Source: JAMXLO01 sp963812475 (GTDB lineage: Bacteria; Pseudomonadota; Alphaproteobacteria; Acetobacterales; Acetobacteraceae). Taken from it: DNA of 64,000 nucleotides. The DNA lies in contig CAWEVI010000071.1 in assembly GCA_963812475.1 (NCBI GenBank), forward strand, positions 26,812 to 90,811. Direction: 5' to 3'. Both the position numbers and the translations under genes were made by a program. The notes beneath the pieces are model-generated. The model saw only the letters and a program-made list of their open reading frames with translations, searched no databases and was not told where the DNA came from. Positions 26,028 through 33,761 of this stretch are shown here, in pieces (the stretch's first letter is position 1; every line of letters starts with the position of its first letter).

Positions 26028-27188
26028 ATGACACGTGGTGCCCCATTGGCGGCTTATGCCGTGCATGCCGGTTCGTCGCGAGGCCGGCTGCATCATGAGC
26101 CGGAGGCGCCGACGCGCTCACCCTACCAGCGCGACCGCGACCGCATCATCCACAGTTCGGCGTTCCGGAAGCTCCAATACAAGACCCAGGTGTTCGTCAA
26201 CCACGAGGGCGATTTCTTCCGCACGCGGCTGACCCACTCGATCGAGGTGGCGCAGATCGCCCGCTCGGTGGCCCGCGAGCTCGGCCTGGACGAAGACCTG
26301 ACCGAGGCGCTGGCCCTGGCCCACGACCTCGGCCATCCGCCATTCGGCCATGCCGGCGAGGACGCGCTCAACCTGGCGATGAAGCCGTTCGGCGGCTTCG
26401 ACCACAATGCCCAGAGCCTGCGCGTGGTGACGCTGCTGGAGAGCCGCTATGCCGGGTGGGACGGGCTGAACCTGACCTGGGAGACGCTGGAAGGGCTGGC
26501 CAAGCACAACGGTCCGCTGCGCAACCCGCCCTGCTACATCGCCGAATATAACGAGCGGCACCGGCTGGAGCTTTCGACCCACGCCAGCGCCGAGGCGCAG
26601 GTTGCCGCTCTGGCTGATGATGTTGCCTATCACAGCCACGATCTGGATGACGGACTGCGGGCGCGCCTGTTCGGGTCCGACGAGATTGCCCATCTGCCGG
26701 TGGTCGGCGAGGCGTTGGCGGCGGCGCGGATGTCCAGCCTGGACGTGCCGCCGCCGCGATTGCGCCACGAGACCATCCGGCGGGTCATCGACGTGATGGT
26801 CACCGATCTTATTGCCGAAACGCGGCGGCGGATCGGCAAGCTGGCGCCGCGTGACGCCGATGCGGTGCGCCGCGCGAAGCACAAGGTGGTCGCGTTCAGC
26901 CCGCCGATCGCGGAGGCGAACCAGGCGATCAAGGATTTTCTCCGTGCACGGATGTATCGCCACTGGCGGGTGAACCGTATGACGACGAAGGCGCGGGTGC
27001 TGACCGCGGAACTGTTCCGTCTGCTGCACGCGGATACCGCACTGCTGCCCGACGACTGGCGCGCGCGCGCCGGCGAGCCAGGATTGCAGCGCGCCGCGAC
27101 AATCGTGGGCGACTATATTGCGGGGATGACCGACCGCTATGCGATGGACGAGCATCGCAGGCTAACCGATCTGTCGGTGAGCGGATGA
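26028..27188 (+). CDS. dgt: Deoxyguanosinetriphosphate triphosphohydrolase-like protein
   Basis: A 386-residue HD-domain enzyme that splits dNTPs into nucleoside and triphosphate, lowering the dNTP pool. The metal site is seen in RLTHSIEVAQIA and AHDLGHPPFGHAGEDAL, with DDVAYHSHDLDDGL further on. YQRDRDRIIHSSAFRKLQYKTQVF, split here as YQRDRDRIIHS and FRKLQYKTQVF, is the conserved N-terminal block. It is the shorter type-2 form. The region after its stop carries the repeat array that leads to the GIY-YIG gene. Confidence 0.93.
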   Translation: MTRGAPLAAYAVHAGSSRGRLHHEPEAPTRSPYQRDRDRIIHSSAFRKLQYKTQVFVNHEGDFFRTRLTHSIEVAQIARSVARELGLDEDLTEALALAHDLGHPPFGHAGEDALNLAMKPFGGFDHNAQSLRVVTLLESRYAGWDGLNLTWETLEGLAKHNGPLRNPPCYIAEYNERHRLELSTHASAEAQVAALADDVAYHSHDLDDGLRARLFGSDEIAHLPVVGEALAAARMSSLDVPPPRLRHETIRRVIDVMVTDLIAETRRRIGKLAPRDADAVRRAKHKVVAFSPPIAEANQAIKDFLRARMYRHWRVNRMTTKARVLTAELFRLLHADTALLPDDWRARAGEPGLQRAATIVGDYIAGMTDRYAMDEHRRLTDLSVSG

Positions 27189-27234
27189 AACTTCCATCGG
27201 GGTTTGGTGGGTGGGGACTGTCACGACTGACGTT

Positions 27235-27500
27235 CACCCTGTCACCGCCTCTAAGCCCGCCCCCTGTCGGCCGGGGAAGCCTAAGTCCCACCCCTGTCGT
27301 CACAGCGAGCCAAAGCGCCGGCCCGGTGGCGTGCCCAATTCCGTCCCTCAGCGAAAGGGCGCGCCGACACCCGTCTCCCATCGTCAGAGGCCGACCGAAT
27401 CCGTCCCTTGGCGTCAAGGCATGCCTCGAGCCACTCTCTATCTTTAGGGCATGCCTAAAGCCGACCCATATTGTCATGGCCGGGCTTGACCCGGCCATCT
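27235..27500. repeat. Array of about eight degenerate ~30-bp units ending in a perfect palindrome
   Basis: Between the dgt stop and the GIY-YIG gene, units of 28-34 bases recur with the loose pattern GTCA..GGC..GCC..AA.CC..CCC. Clear ones begin near 27241 (GTCACCGCC), 27295 (TGTCGTCAC), 27380 (ATCGTCAGAGGCC), 27411 (GCGTCAAGGCATGCC), 27442 (TTTAGGGCATGCC) and 27473 (GTCATGGCC). The last is the intact palindromic copy. Similarity falls with distance from it. Confidence 0.6.
27473..27500 (+). repeat. Left copy of a 28-bp palindromic element flanking the GIY-YIG gene
   Basis: Arms ATGGCCGGG and CCCGGCCAT pair around the 5-base centre CTTGA, preceded by GTC and followed by CT. The reverse complement of the whole 28 bases occurs without mismatch at 27832-27859, on the other side of the nuclease gene. 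Confidence 0.9.
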
Positions 27501-27537
27501 TGTGCGCCAGGGAGCGCGTCTCGCCGCGGGTTGCGCG

Positions 27538-27825
27538 ATGTCAGATGCGTGGATTTACATCGTGACCAACCGACGCGACGGTACTCTCTATGTCGGAGTT
27601 ACAAGCAATCTTGCCCAGCGTATTTGGCAGCATAAGGAAGGCTTGGTTGAAGGGTTCACCAAGCGGTACAATCTCAAGCGCCTGGTCTATGTCGAGCATC
27701 ACGACGACATTCGCAATGCAATCCAACGCGAGAAGAATTTGAAACATTGGTCTCGTGCCTGGAAGGTGGCATTGATTGCGGCCGACAACCCAGATTGGAA
27801 CGACCTCCATGATCGACTTGCGTAA
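27538..27825 (+). CDS. Small single-domain GIY-YIG nuclease
   Basis: A 95-residue protein of the UvrC/URI-type GIY-YIG fold. The motif appears as WIYIVTNR and LYVGVTSNLAQRIWQHK (YIV and YVG strands with catalytic Arg), followed by the conserved GFTKRYNLKRLVYVE, the metal-binding Glu in AIQREKNLKHW and the closing NPDWNDL. These proteins are taken to nick or cut DNA; no physiological role is established for the short family. The gene stands alone between inverted copies of a 28-base palindrome, 37 bases from the left copy and 6 from the right. It interrupts the dgt-argS block. Start ATG 27538 begins the domain. Confidence 0.9.
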   Translation: MSDAWIYIVTNRRDGTLYVGVTSNLAQRIWQHKEGLVEGFTKRYNLKRLVYVEHHDDIRNAIQREKNLKHWSRAWKVALIAADNPDWNDLHDRLA

Positions 27826-27831
27826 GTGCGG

Positions 27832-27859
27832 AGATGGCCGGGTCAAGCCCGGCCATGAC
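27832..27859 (-). repeat. Right, inverted copy of the 28-bp palindromic element
   Basis: It is the exact reverse complement of 27473-27500. Because the 23-base core is itself nearly palindromic, orientation is set by the asymmetric centre (TCAAG here, CTTGA on the left) and the outer GTC and CT. Confidence 0.9.
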
Positions 27860-27995
27860 GGTGGGGTGGGGGTGCGAACACACGGTTCATGGCGGTCGAA
27901 TTGGAGGCGGCGGGCGCATGACTCATGGCGGTGGGGGTGGAGGTGCGGGTAGATGATCCATGACTGTAACGGTGGGGTGGAGGCGCAGGGTCGCG
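27854..27995. repeat. Four degenerate ~35-bp tandem units downstream of the GIY-YIG gene
   Basis: CATGACGG (27854), CATGGCGG (27888), CATGGCGG (27924) and CATGACTG (27959) head units 34-36 bases apart, each followed by a G-rich GGTGGGGGTGGAGGTGCG-like stretch. The first begins inside the right palindrome. The array ends just before argS. Confidence 0.6.
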
Positions 27996-28029
27996 GGCGC
28001 ATCACCACCGATGACGGAAATCTGCTGAC

Positions 28030-29814
28030 ATGACCGACGATGTTTACGCGCGCATGCGCGACGCGGTTCTGAGTATGTTGCCGCCCTCGATCCCGCTGGA
28101 TGATGCGATAACGACGCGCATCACAGTGGGCCCGCCACGCGATCCGACCCACGGCGACATGACGACCAACGCTGCGATGGTCCTCGCGCCCCTCGCACGT
28201 AAGAACCCGCGCGAGCTCGCTTTGGAAATCGTCGGCAGGCTGCGCGCATTGCCTCAAATCATCGATGTCGATGTCGCAGGTCCCGGTTTTATCAACATCC
28301 GCGTCAAACTTGCCGAGTTCCAAACAACGCTACCCGAAATCCTGCGCGTCGGCGTCGCTTACGGCGACAGCACCGTCGGCACGGGAACGCGGGTCAACGT
28401 CGAATACGTCTCCGCCAATCCCACCGGGCCGATGCATATCGGCCATTGCCGCGGCGCCGTCGTCGGCGATGCGCTGGCAAACCTGCTCGCCAAGGCCGGT
28501 TACAACGTCACCAGGGAGTACTATATCAACGACGCCGGCGCGCAAGTCACCGCGCTCGCCTGGGCGGCCTATTGGCGTTACCTCCAGACGATCGGCACAA
28601 CGCTCAGCGAAGCGGACTTTTCCGACGAGGTTCCCGGCGGCCTGCAGTATCGCGGGGAATATCTGATCCCGGTCGGCGAGCAACTGGCGGAACAATACGG
28701 CACGTCGCTCGCACAACCGGATGGTGGCATCGCGGCGCCAGAAATCTGGCTCGACATCGTGCGCGAGTTCGCCATCAAGGCGATGATGCAAGAAATTCGC
28801 GAGGACCTGCATCGGCTCGGCGTCAAACAGGACCTGTTCAGCTCCGAACGCGCCCTGATCGAAAGTGGTGCGGTGGACGCCGCCATCGATTGGTTGCATT
28901 CGCAAGCATTGATCTACGAAGGCGTGCTCGAACCGCCCAAGGGCAAGACGCCCGACGATTGGGAGCCTCGGCCGCAGACCCTGTTCCGCGCCACGCAATT
29001 CGGCGACGACGTGGACCGGCCGCTGCGCAAATCCGATGGCTCCAACACATATTTTGCCAACGACATCGCCTATCACGCAGACAAGGTGAAGCGCGGCTAC
29101 GATGTGCTGGTCGATGTGCTCGGCGCCGATCATGGCGGCTACGTCAAGCGCATGCAGGCCGCGGTGAAGGCGCTGTCGCAGGGCAACACGGCGTTCGAGG
29201 CGCTGCTTTGCCAGACCGTGCACATCATGCGCGGCGGTCAGCCGGTGCGCATGTCGAAGCGCGCCGGCACCTACGTGACGTTGCGCGATCTGCTCGACGA
29301 GGTTGGCCGCGACGCGGTGCGGTTTACCATGCTGACGCGCAAGTCCGACGCGCAGATGGAGTTCGACCTCGACCAGGCGCTGGCGCAGACCCGCGACAAC
29401 CCGGTGTTCTACGTGCAGTACGCGCACGCCCGCTGCCGCTCGGTGTTGCGTGCCGCGGCCGAGATGTTCAGCGATGCCGCGGTGACCGACGCCGCCCTGG
29501 CCGAGGTTCCGCTGGACAGCCTTCAGGCCGAGGCGGAACTGGCCCTGGTCCGCCGGCTGGCCCAGTGGCCGCGCCTGGTCGAGGCTGCCGCCCAGGCGCG
29601 CGAACCTCACCGAATCGCGTTTTTTCTCTATGACTTGGCGGCCGACTTTCATATGCTATGGAACCGAGGTAAGGACGATTCGACACTTCGCTTCCTGCAG
29701 GCGGATCGGCCGGTGGAGACGCTGGCCCGATTGGCATTGGTGGCGGCGACAGCGGTGGTGATTCGGTCCGGCCTCGCGGTGATGGGCGTCGAGCCCGTCG
29801 AGGAAATGCGCTGA
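28030..29814 (+). CDS. argS: Arginine-tRNA ligase
   Basis: A 594-residue class I synthetase that charges tRNA-Arg. It has the N-terminal Add1 domain (ATNAAMVL-like DMTTNAAMVLAPLARKNP, split as DMTTNAAMV and LARKNPREL), the HIGH motif in PMHIGHCRG, a KMSK-like motif in VRMSKRAGTYV and the C-terminal DALR anticodon domain. All are in the expected order and length. The next gene is a SPOR-domain protein 45 bases on, the usual alphaproteobacterial order. Confidence 0.96.
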   Translation: MTDDVYARMRDAVLSMLPPSIPLDDAITTRITVGPPRDPTHGDMTTNAAMVLAPLARKNPRELALEIVGRLRALPQIIDVDVAGPGFINIRVKLAEFQTTLPEILRVGVAYGDSTVGTGTRVNVEYVSANPTGPMHIGHCRGAVVGDALANLLAKAGYNVTREYYINDAGAQVTALAWAAYWRYLQTIGTTLSEADFSDEVPGGLQYRGEYLIPVGEQLAEQYGTSLAQPDGGIAAPEIWLDIVREFAIKAMMQEIREDLHRLGVKQDLFSSERALIESGAVDAAIDWLHSQALIYEGVLEPPKGKTPDDWEPRPQTLFRATQFGDDVDRPLRKSDGSNTYFANDIAYHADKVKRGYDVLVDVLGADHGGYVKRMQAAVKALSQGNTAFEALLCQTVHIMRGGQPVRMSKRAGTYVTLRDLLDEVGRDAVRFTMLTRKSDAQMEFDLDQALAQTRDNPVFYVQYAHARCRSVLRAAAEMFSDAAVTDAALAEVPLDSLQAEAELALVRRLAQWPRLVEAAAQAREPHRIAFFLYDLAADFHMLWNRGKDDSTLRFLQADRPVETLARLALVAATAVVIRSGLAVMGVEPVEEMR

Positions 29815-29859
29815 TCAGCGGACCAGGTCCGCGTGCGGCGCCAGGAACGAGAGGCGCCA

Positions 29860-30585
29860 GTGTCCGACGAAGTGAGTTATTCCAATTCCACCTACCGCGT
29901 TCCCCGGCATTCGCGCGGCATGGATCCGGCGACACGGCGCCTGGCGCTGATCGCCGGCGGCCTCGGCGCTGCATTGCTGGCCATTATCGGCGGATGGTCG
30001 GTGATGGGCCATCGCAGCACCGCCGTCCCGGTAATTCAGGCCGACAGTCGGCCGATCCGGGTCAAGCCCGAGAACCCGGGCGGCATGCAGATCGCCGGCT
30101 CGAACGACGAACTGTCCGGCGGCGGCGACACGAACGGCGGCAAGCTGGCGCCCCCGACGGAAGCGCCGGCACCGCAGGCACTGCTCGCCCCGCCGCCGCC
30201 TTCACCGTCTGCGGTGCCGGCACCCGCGCCTGTCGCCACGTCGGCGCCGGCCGGAGTCAAACCGGTGGCCGAAAAGCCGGCGCCGGCGGCGGACAAGCGA
30301 GCCGTTGCGTCGGCACCGGACCACGCCGCGCCTGCCGCGAAGGGAGCGTTGGTGCAACTCGCCGCGGTCACGTCGGAAGACGCGGCACACGGCGAATGGC
30401 AACGCCTGGAGAAGCGCATGCCCGACCTGTTCGGCCACCGCCAGCCCGCGTTCAGCAAGATCGAGCACAGCGGCCACACGCTTTGGCGCGTTCGCACCGG
30501 CGGGTTCAGCGATGCCGCGCAGGCCACCGCATTCTGCGAGCGTGTGCGCGCCAAGGGGGCCGGCTGCTCGATCGCCGACTTCTGA
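29860..30585 (+). CDS. SPOR-domain inner-membrane protein
   Basis: A 241-residue protein: short cytoplasmic N-terminus, one membrane segment (LALIAGGLGAALLAIIGGW, about residues 29-47), a long Pro/Ala-rich periplasmic linker, and a C-terminal SPOR domain (GALVQLAAVTSED to CSIADF) that binds denuded septal glycan. It probably acts at the division site. GTG 29860 is the start I favour, with GAGAGG six bases upstream. Its stop overlaps the first codons of nagZ, so the pair is coupled. Confidence 0.88.
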   Translation: MSDEVSYSNSTYRVPRHSRGMDPATRRLALIAGGLGAALLAIIGGWSVMGHRSTAVPVIQADSRPIRVKPENPGGMQIAGSNDELSGGGDTNGGKLAPPTEAPAPQALLAPPPPSPSAVPAPAPVATSAPAGVKPVAEKPAPAADKRAVASAPDHAAPAAKGALVQLAAVTSEDAAHGEWQRLEKRMPDLFGHRQPAFSKIEHSGHTLWRVRTGGFSDAAQATAFCERVRAKGAGCSIADF

Positions 30586-31578
30586 AGGCCGCCATCGTCG
30601 GCATCGCCGGGCCGACATTGTCGGCGGACGAGGCGGCGCTGTTCAGGGCGCATCCGCCCGCCGGGGTGATCCTGTTCGCGCGCAATATCGAGGCGCCGGG
30701 CCAACTGGCGACGCTGGTCGCCGCGCTGCGCCGAGCCCTGTCGCTGCGGGCGGTGTTGATGGTGGATCAGGAGGGCGGCCGCGTCGCCCGTCTTCGGCCA
30801 CCGCACTGGCGCGCGCACCCCACCGCGGCGTCGCTCGGCGCGCTGTTTGCCCGTCGGAGCGGCGCCGGTCTGCGTGCCGCCTGGCTGACCGGGGCGCTGA
30901 TCGGCCACGATTGTGCCGCCGCCGGCTTTGATGTCGCCGCCGCGCCGGTGCTCGACCTGGCGATCCCCGGCGCCCACGCGGCCATCGGCGACCGTGCGCT
31001 GGCGGAAGCTCCCGTTTCGGTGGCGCGGCTCGGCCGGACCCTGGCGGCGGGCCTGCTGGCGGCCGGGATCCAGCCGGTCGGCAAGCACGCGCCTGGACAT
31101 GGCCGCGCGCAGGTTGACAGCCACTTCGCGCTGCCGCGTGTCCAGGCGAACCATCTCGATGCCGATCTGTTGCCGTTCGCCTTGAACACTGACCTGCCGT
31201 GGGCCATGTCGGCGCACATCGTGTATCCCGCATGGGACGCCACGCTGCCGGCGACGTTGTCGCCGACCGTGATCGCGGACGATCATCCGCGGGCGGATCG
31301 GCTTTGGAGGAGTTCTGGTGACCGACGACCTCGCGATGAAGGCGCTGTCCGGCACGCCGGCGGACCTGGCGTGCCAGGCGCTTGCGGCGGGCTGCGACAT
31401 TGCGCTGTTTTGCAGCGGCGAGCCGGGCGCCCACGGCGGCGATCTGCTGGCGACCTGCCCGGAATCTGACCGAGGCCGCACCGACCGTCTGGCCGCCGCG
31501 CGCGCGCTCGCGGCACGGCGCCGTCGCGCGATCGATCCTGTGGCACTCGCCGTCGAGCGGGATCGGCTGCTGGCGTGA
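30582..31578 (+). pseudogene. nagZ: Beta-N-acetylhexosaminidase NagZ, broken by a +1 frameshift
   Basis: The product should remove GlcNAc from muropeptides in peptidoglycan recycling (GH3). The first part (AAIVGIAGPTLS, LMVDQEGGRVARL, GKHAPGHGRAQVDSH) is intact up to VIAD at about 31280. There the frame moves by one base and the rest continues in another frame as IRGRIGFGGVLVTDDLAMKALSG with the catalytic Asp-containing end, to TGA 31576-31578. Removing one A near 31282 (GACGATCATC to GACGTCATC) restores the gene. The apparent start is CTG 30582, overlapping the SPOR stop; family members begin MKAAIVG, so ATG may have changed. Either a real lesion or a sequence error. Confidence 0.85.
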
Positions 31579-31608
31579 CCTACCTATCATGCAGATCGCG
31601 CATGGGCG

Positions 31609-32316
31609 GTGATCGCTGCGATCCTGGCGATCACACTGCACGAAGCGGCACATGGTTATGCCGCGCTGGCATTGGGGGACGACACGGCGCGCGCTGGCGG
31701 GCGGCTATCGCTCAATCCGTTGCGCCACATGGATCGCGTCGGAACCATCCTGCTGCCGGGCTTCCTGCTGATGTTCCAACTGCTGAGCATCCGCCACGTC
31801 GTCTTCATGTTCGGCTGGGCGAAGCCCGTGCCGGTGTCAGCCTGGAAGTTCCACGATCCGCGCCGCGGCATGGCCGATCGTTGCGATGGCCGGGCCGGCG
31901 ATGAACTTCTTCCTGGCCTGGGTGGGGGCACTACTGCTGCCGGCGCCCACCGGTCTGGCCGACAGCGGCCTCGACTATCTCGAAGCGGATCATCCCAGCA
32001 GCACCCGGTTGTGGGGCTGTTTCTGTTCTATTTCATGCTGACCAATCTGGTCCTGGGGCTGTTCAACCTGCTGCCGATCCCGCCGCTGGACGGCGGGCGC
32101 ATTGCGGTCGGCGTTCTGCCGCTCGAACTGGCGCGGCGCTGGGCAAGCATCGAGCGGGTCGGCATCGTGCTGGTGATCCTGCTGATCCTCGTCCCGCACA
32201 TGATCCCCGGCTTCGATCCGTTGGGTGCGGTGCTCAATACCGTGGTGCCATGGGCGATCGACACGGTGCTCCGGCTGGCGGGTCACGATGTCGGCGGAGC
32301 CGACGTGGGCCTTTAG
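31609..32316 (+). CDS. Site-2 protease family (M50) membrane metalloprotease with an out-of-frame middle
   Basis: A 235-codon open frame. The N-terminus has the zinc motif HEAAH in ITLHEAAHGYAAL, and the C-terminal part has NLLPIPPLDGGRI, the third ligand motif, plus membrane helices. Residues about 88-134 read as nonsense in this frame. In the neighbouring frame the same DNA gives VAMAGPAMNFFLAWVGALLLPAP, the normal family sequence. Thus one base is gained near 31876 and one lost near 32010, so that the ends stay in frame. As written the protease lacks a core helix. GTG 31609 is the first start and lies just before the HExxH helix, so the true N-terminus is unclear. Confidence 0.78.
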   Translation: MIAAILAITLHEAAHGYAALALGDDTARAGGRLSLNPLRHMDRVGTILLPGFLLMFQLLSIRHVVFMFGWAKPVPVSAWKFHDPRRGMADRCDGRAGDELLPGLGGGTTAAGAHRSGRQRPRLSRSGSSQQHPVVGLFLFYFMLTNLVLGLFNLLPIPPLDGGRIAVGVLPLELARRWASIERVGIVLVILLILVPHMIPGFDPLGAVLNTVVPWAIDTVLRLAGHDVGGADVGL

Positions 32317-32369
32317 CCTTCGATCGTGGGTGCTACACTCGGCGCACGCCCGGCGGGTGGGAGGAAAGC

Positions 32370-32771
32370 ATGATCAGCGTCGTCGATCTCAAGGCCGCCT
32401 TTGCCAAACTGACGATGCTCGAGGGTCGCACCCCGACATCGTCCGACGCCGAGCGCATGGGCGCCTTTGAACGGGTGGCACCCTACCGCGACGGCGCGAT
32501 ATTCACCGCCAAGTTCGCCGGCACGAGCGCCTGGGAGCGGCATCCACAGGGTGACGAGATCGTGCAGATCGTCGATGGCGCGACGACGCTACATCTGATG
32601 ACCGCGGAGGGGCGGCAATCCTTGGCGCTCCGTGCCGGGATGATGGCGATCGTGCCGCAGAACACCTGGCACCAGTTCGAAGCGCCCGACGGGGTATGCG
32701 TCATGACGGCGACGCCGCAGCCCACGGAACACGTGCGGGTCGATGTTGCCGACCCGCGGACGTTGGAGTGA
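32370..32771 (+). CDS. Cupin-domain protein
   Basis: A 133-residue single-cupin protein. The two cupin motifs are visible: FAGTSAWERHPQGDEIVQIVDG (His and Glu metal ligands) and MMAIVPQNTWHQFEAPDG (His). No partner domain is present, so the reaction cannot be named. GGGAGGA stands six bases before ATG 32370. It follows the M50 gene by 53 bases on the same strand, in the place where scpA is often found in related genomes. Confidence 0.85.
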   Translation: MISVVDLKAAFAKLTMLEGRTPTSSDAERMGAFERVAPYRDGAIFTAKFAGTSAWERHPQGDEIVQIVDGATTLHLMTAEGRQSLALRAGMMAIVPQNTWHQFEAPDGVCVMTATPQPTEHVRVDVADPRTLE

Positions 32772-32888
32772 GTGGCGCCGTCGCGATTTACCGGCTGCCA
32801 TCGCCGCAATTGCGCGTTCTGGAATATGCCGACGTCGCGAGCCCCCGCACCGTCCCACGATACAGCCCCTGTTCGCCCAGGCGGCACA

Positions 32889-33227
32889 ATGTCGTCCGCG
32901 GCGTTCTGGCGACTTGTGGATCGATTGCAGCTACCCGACGCCGAGGCCTTGGAGCTGATCGGCTATGCCGGGAAGCTCGGGCCGTCCGGTAAGCGTCCGC
33001 GATTCCGCCTGTCAACGCGGCAGACCCACCTGGCGTCCTATTTGCCCGAGATCGAGGTGGCGTTGCAGGCGATCGGCGAGCCGACGGGGTGGTTGTTGCG
33101 GCCAATTCGGTCAGCGCCGTTTCGCGGGCGCGCACCGATCAGGCTGATGTGCGAGCGGGGGCAGGAAGGCATGGGCGACGTATTGCACTTCCTCAACCGC
33201 GCGGTTTTGCGGCAATCGCTGCGATAG
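32889..33227 (+). CDS. Possible Xre/MbcA/ParS-type (DUF2384-like) protein, no toxin beside it
   Basis: A 112-residue protein. The N-terminal part (FWRLVDRLQLPDAEALELIGYAGK) resembles the helix-turn-helix region of MbcA/ParS antitoxins, and the C-terminal part (WLLRPIRSAPFRGRAPIRLMCERG) follows the W..P...GG.P..LL toxin-binding pattern of DUF2384. Such antitoxins normally sit before a RES-domain toxin gene; none follows here. It could be an orphan regulator. The assignment rests on pattern only. Confidence 0.6.
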   Translation: MSSAAFWRLVDRLQLPDAEALELIGYAGKLGPSGKRPRFRLSTRQTHLASYLPEIEVALQAIGEPTGWLLRPIRSAPFRGRAPIRLMCERGQEGMGDVLHFLNRAVLRQSLR

Positions 33228-33299
33228 GTGCTGGTTCCAGTCGATATGCCAAATGTTTCACTCGGCGTTTCCCGCTTATACCGAGCGCCCTCGCACGTT

Positions 33300-33336
33300 A
33301 TGGCCGGGCTTGACCCTGGCCTGACCCGGCCATGAC
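33300..33336. repeat. Variant copy of the GGCCGGG palindromic element
   Basis: It begins ATGGCCGGGCTTGACCC and ends GACCCGGCCATGAC, like the copies around the GIY-YIG gene, but with an extra 11 bases in the centre (TGGCC-TGACCC) that look like a local duplication of one arm. Confidence 0.8.
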
Positions 33337-33488
33337 GGTCTTGCGGCGACGCCAGGGCGGAGCCGATGTGTACCCGTCTGCTCCCATCGAGGCGCCCTTT
33401 CGTAAACCACCCCTGGTTGCCTGCCGCGAATGGCTTTGGCAACTTGGCGCTCATGCACGGATGAACTCTGCCCTGGGGAGACACACTC

Positions 33489-33695
33489 ATGGCTGCACTA
33501 TTGCGGGATGCTCATCGGCGCCGGGTGTTGGAACATCAGGCGAGGATGGAGGCTGATCGGAACATACCTGCTCCTCCGGACCCACAGCTCAGGATCCGGC
33601 TGATCGGTGAAGTGAAGCGCACCGACGAGTCGCTCCAGCCCAAACGTGCGCGCCGGCGATCCCGGAAACCGGATCAGCCAGACTTCGGGGTATAA
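33489..33695 (+). CDS. Small basic hypothetical protein
   Basis: A 68-residue, highly charged frame (AALLRDAHRRRVLEHQARMEADR) ending RRRSRKPDQPDFGV. GGGGAG lies nine bases before ATG 33489, which supports translation. There is no recognised domain, signal or membrane segment. It points toward the ku gene but is on the opposite strand. A chance frame remains possible. Confidence 0.4.
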   Translation: MAALLRDAHRRRVLEHQARMEADRNIPAPPDPQLRIRLIGEVKRTDESLQPKRARRRSRKPDQPDFGV

Positions 33696-33761
33696 TAGCG
33701 GCCGGCGGCGTCAGTCGGCTGGCGCAAGGGGCTGGCGCATCACGCCTTCCATTTCATCGCC

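Noticed and set aside
27235..27500. CRISPR array
   Set aside because: Units are strongly degenerate, have no constant spacer length and no cas gene is near; the pattern fits decaying palindromic repeats.
32889..33227. Complete toxin-antitoxin pair
   Set aside because: No RES or other toxin gene adjoins; the following 260 bases hold only a palindromic repeat.
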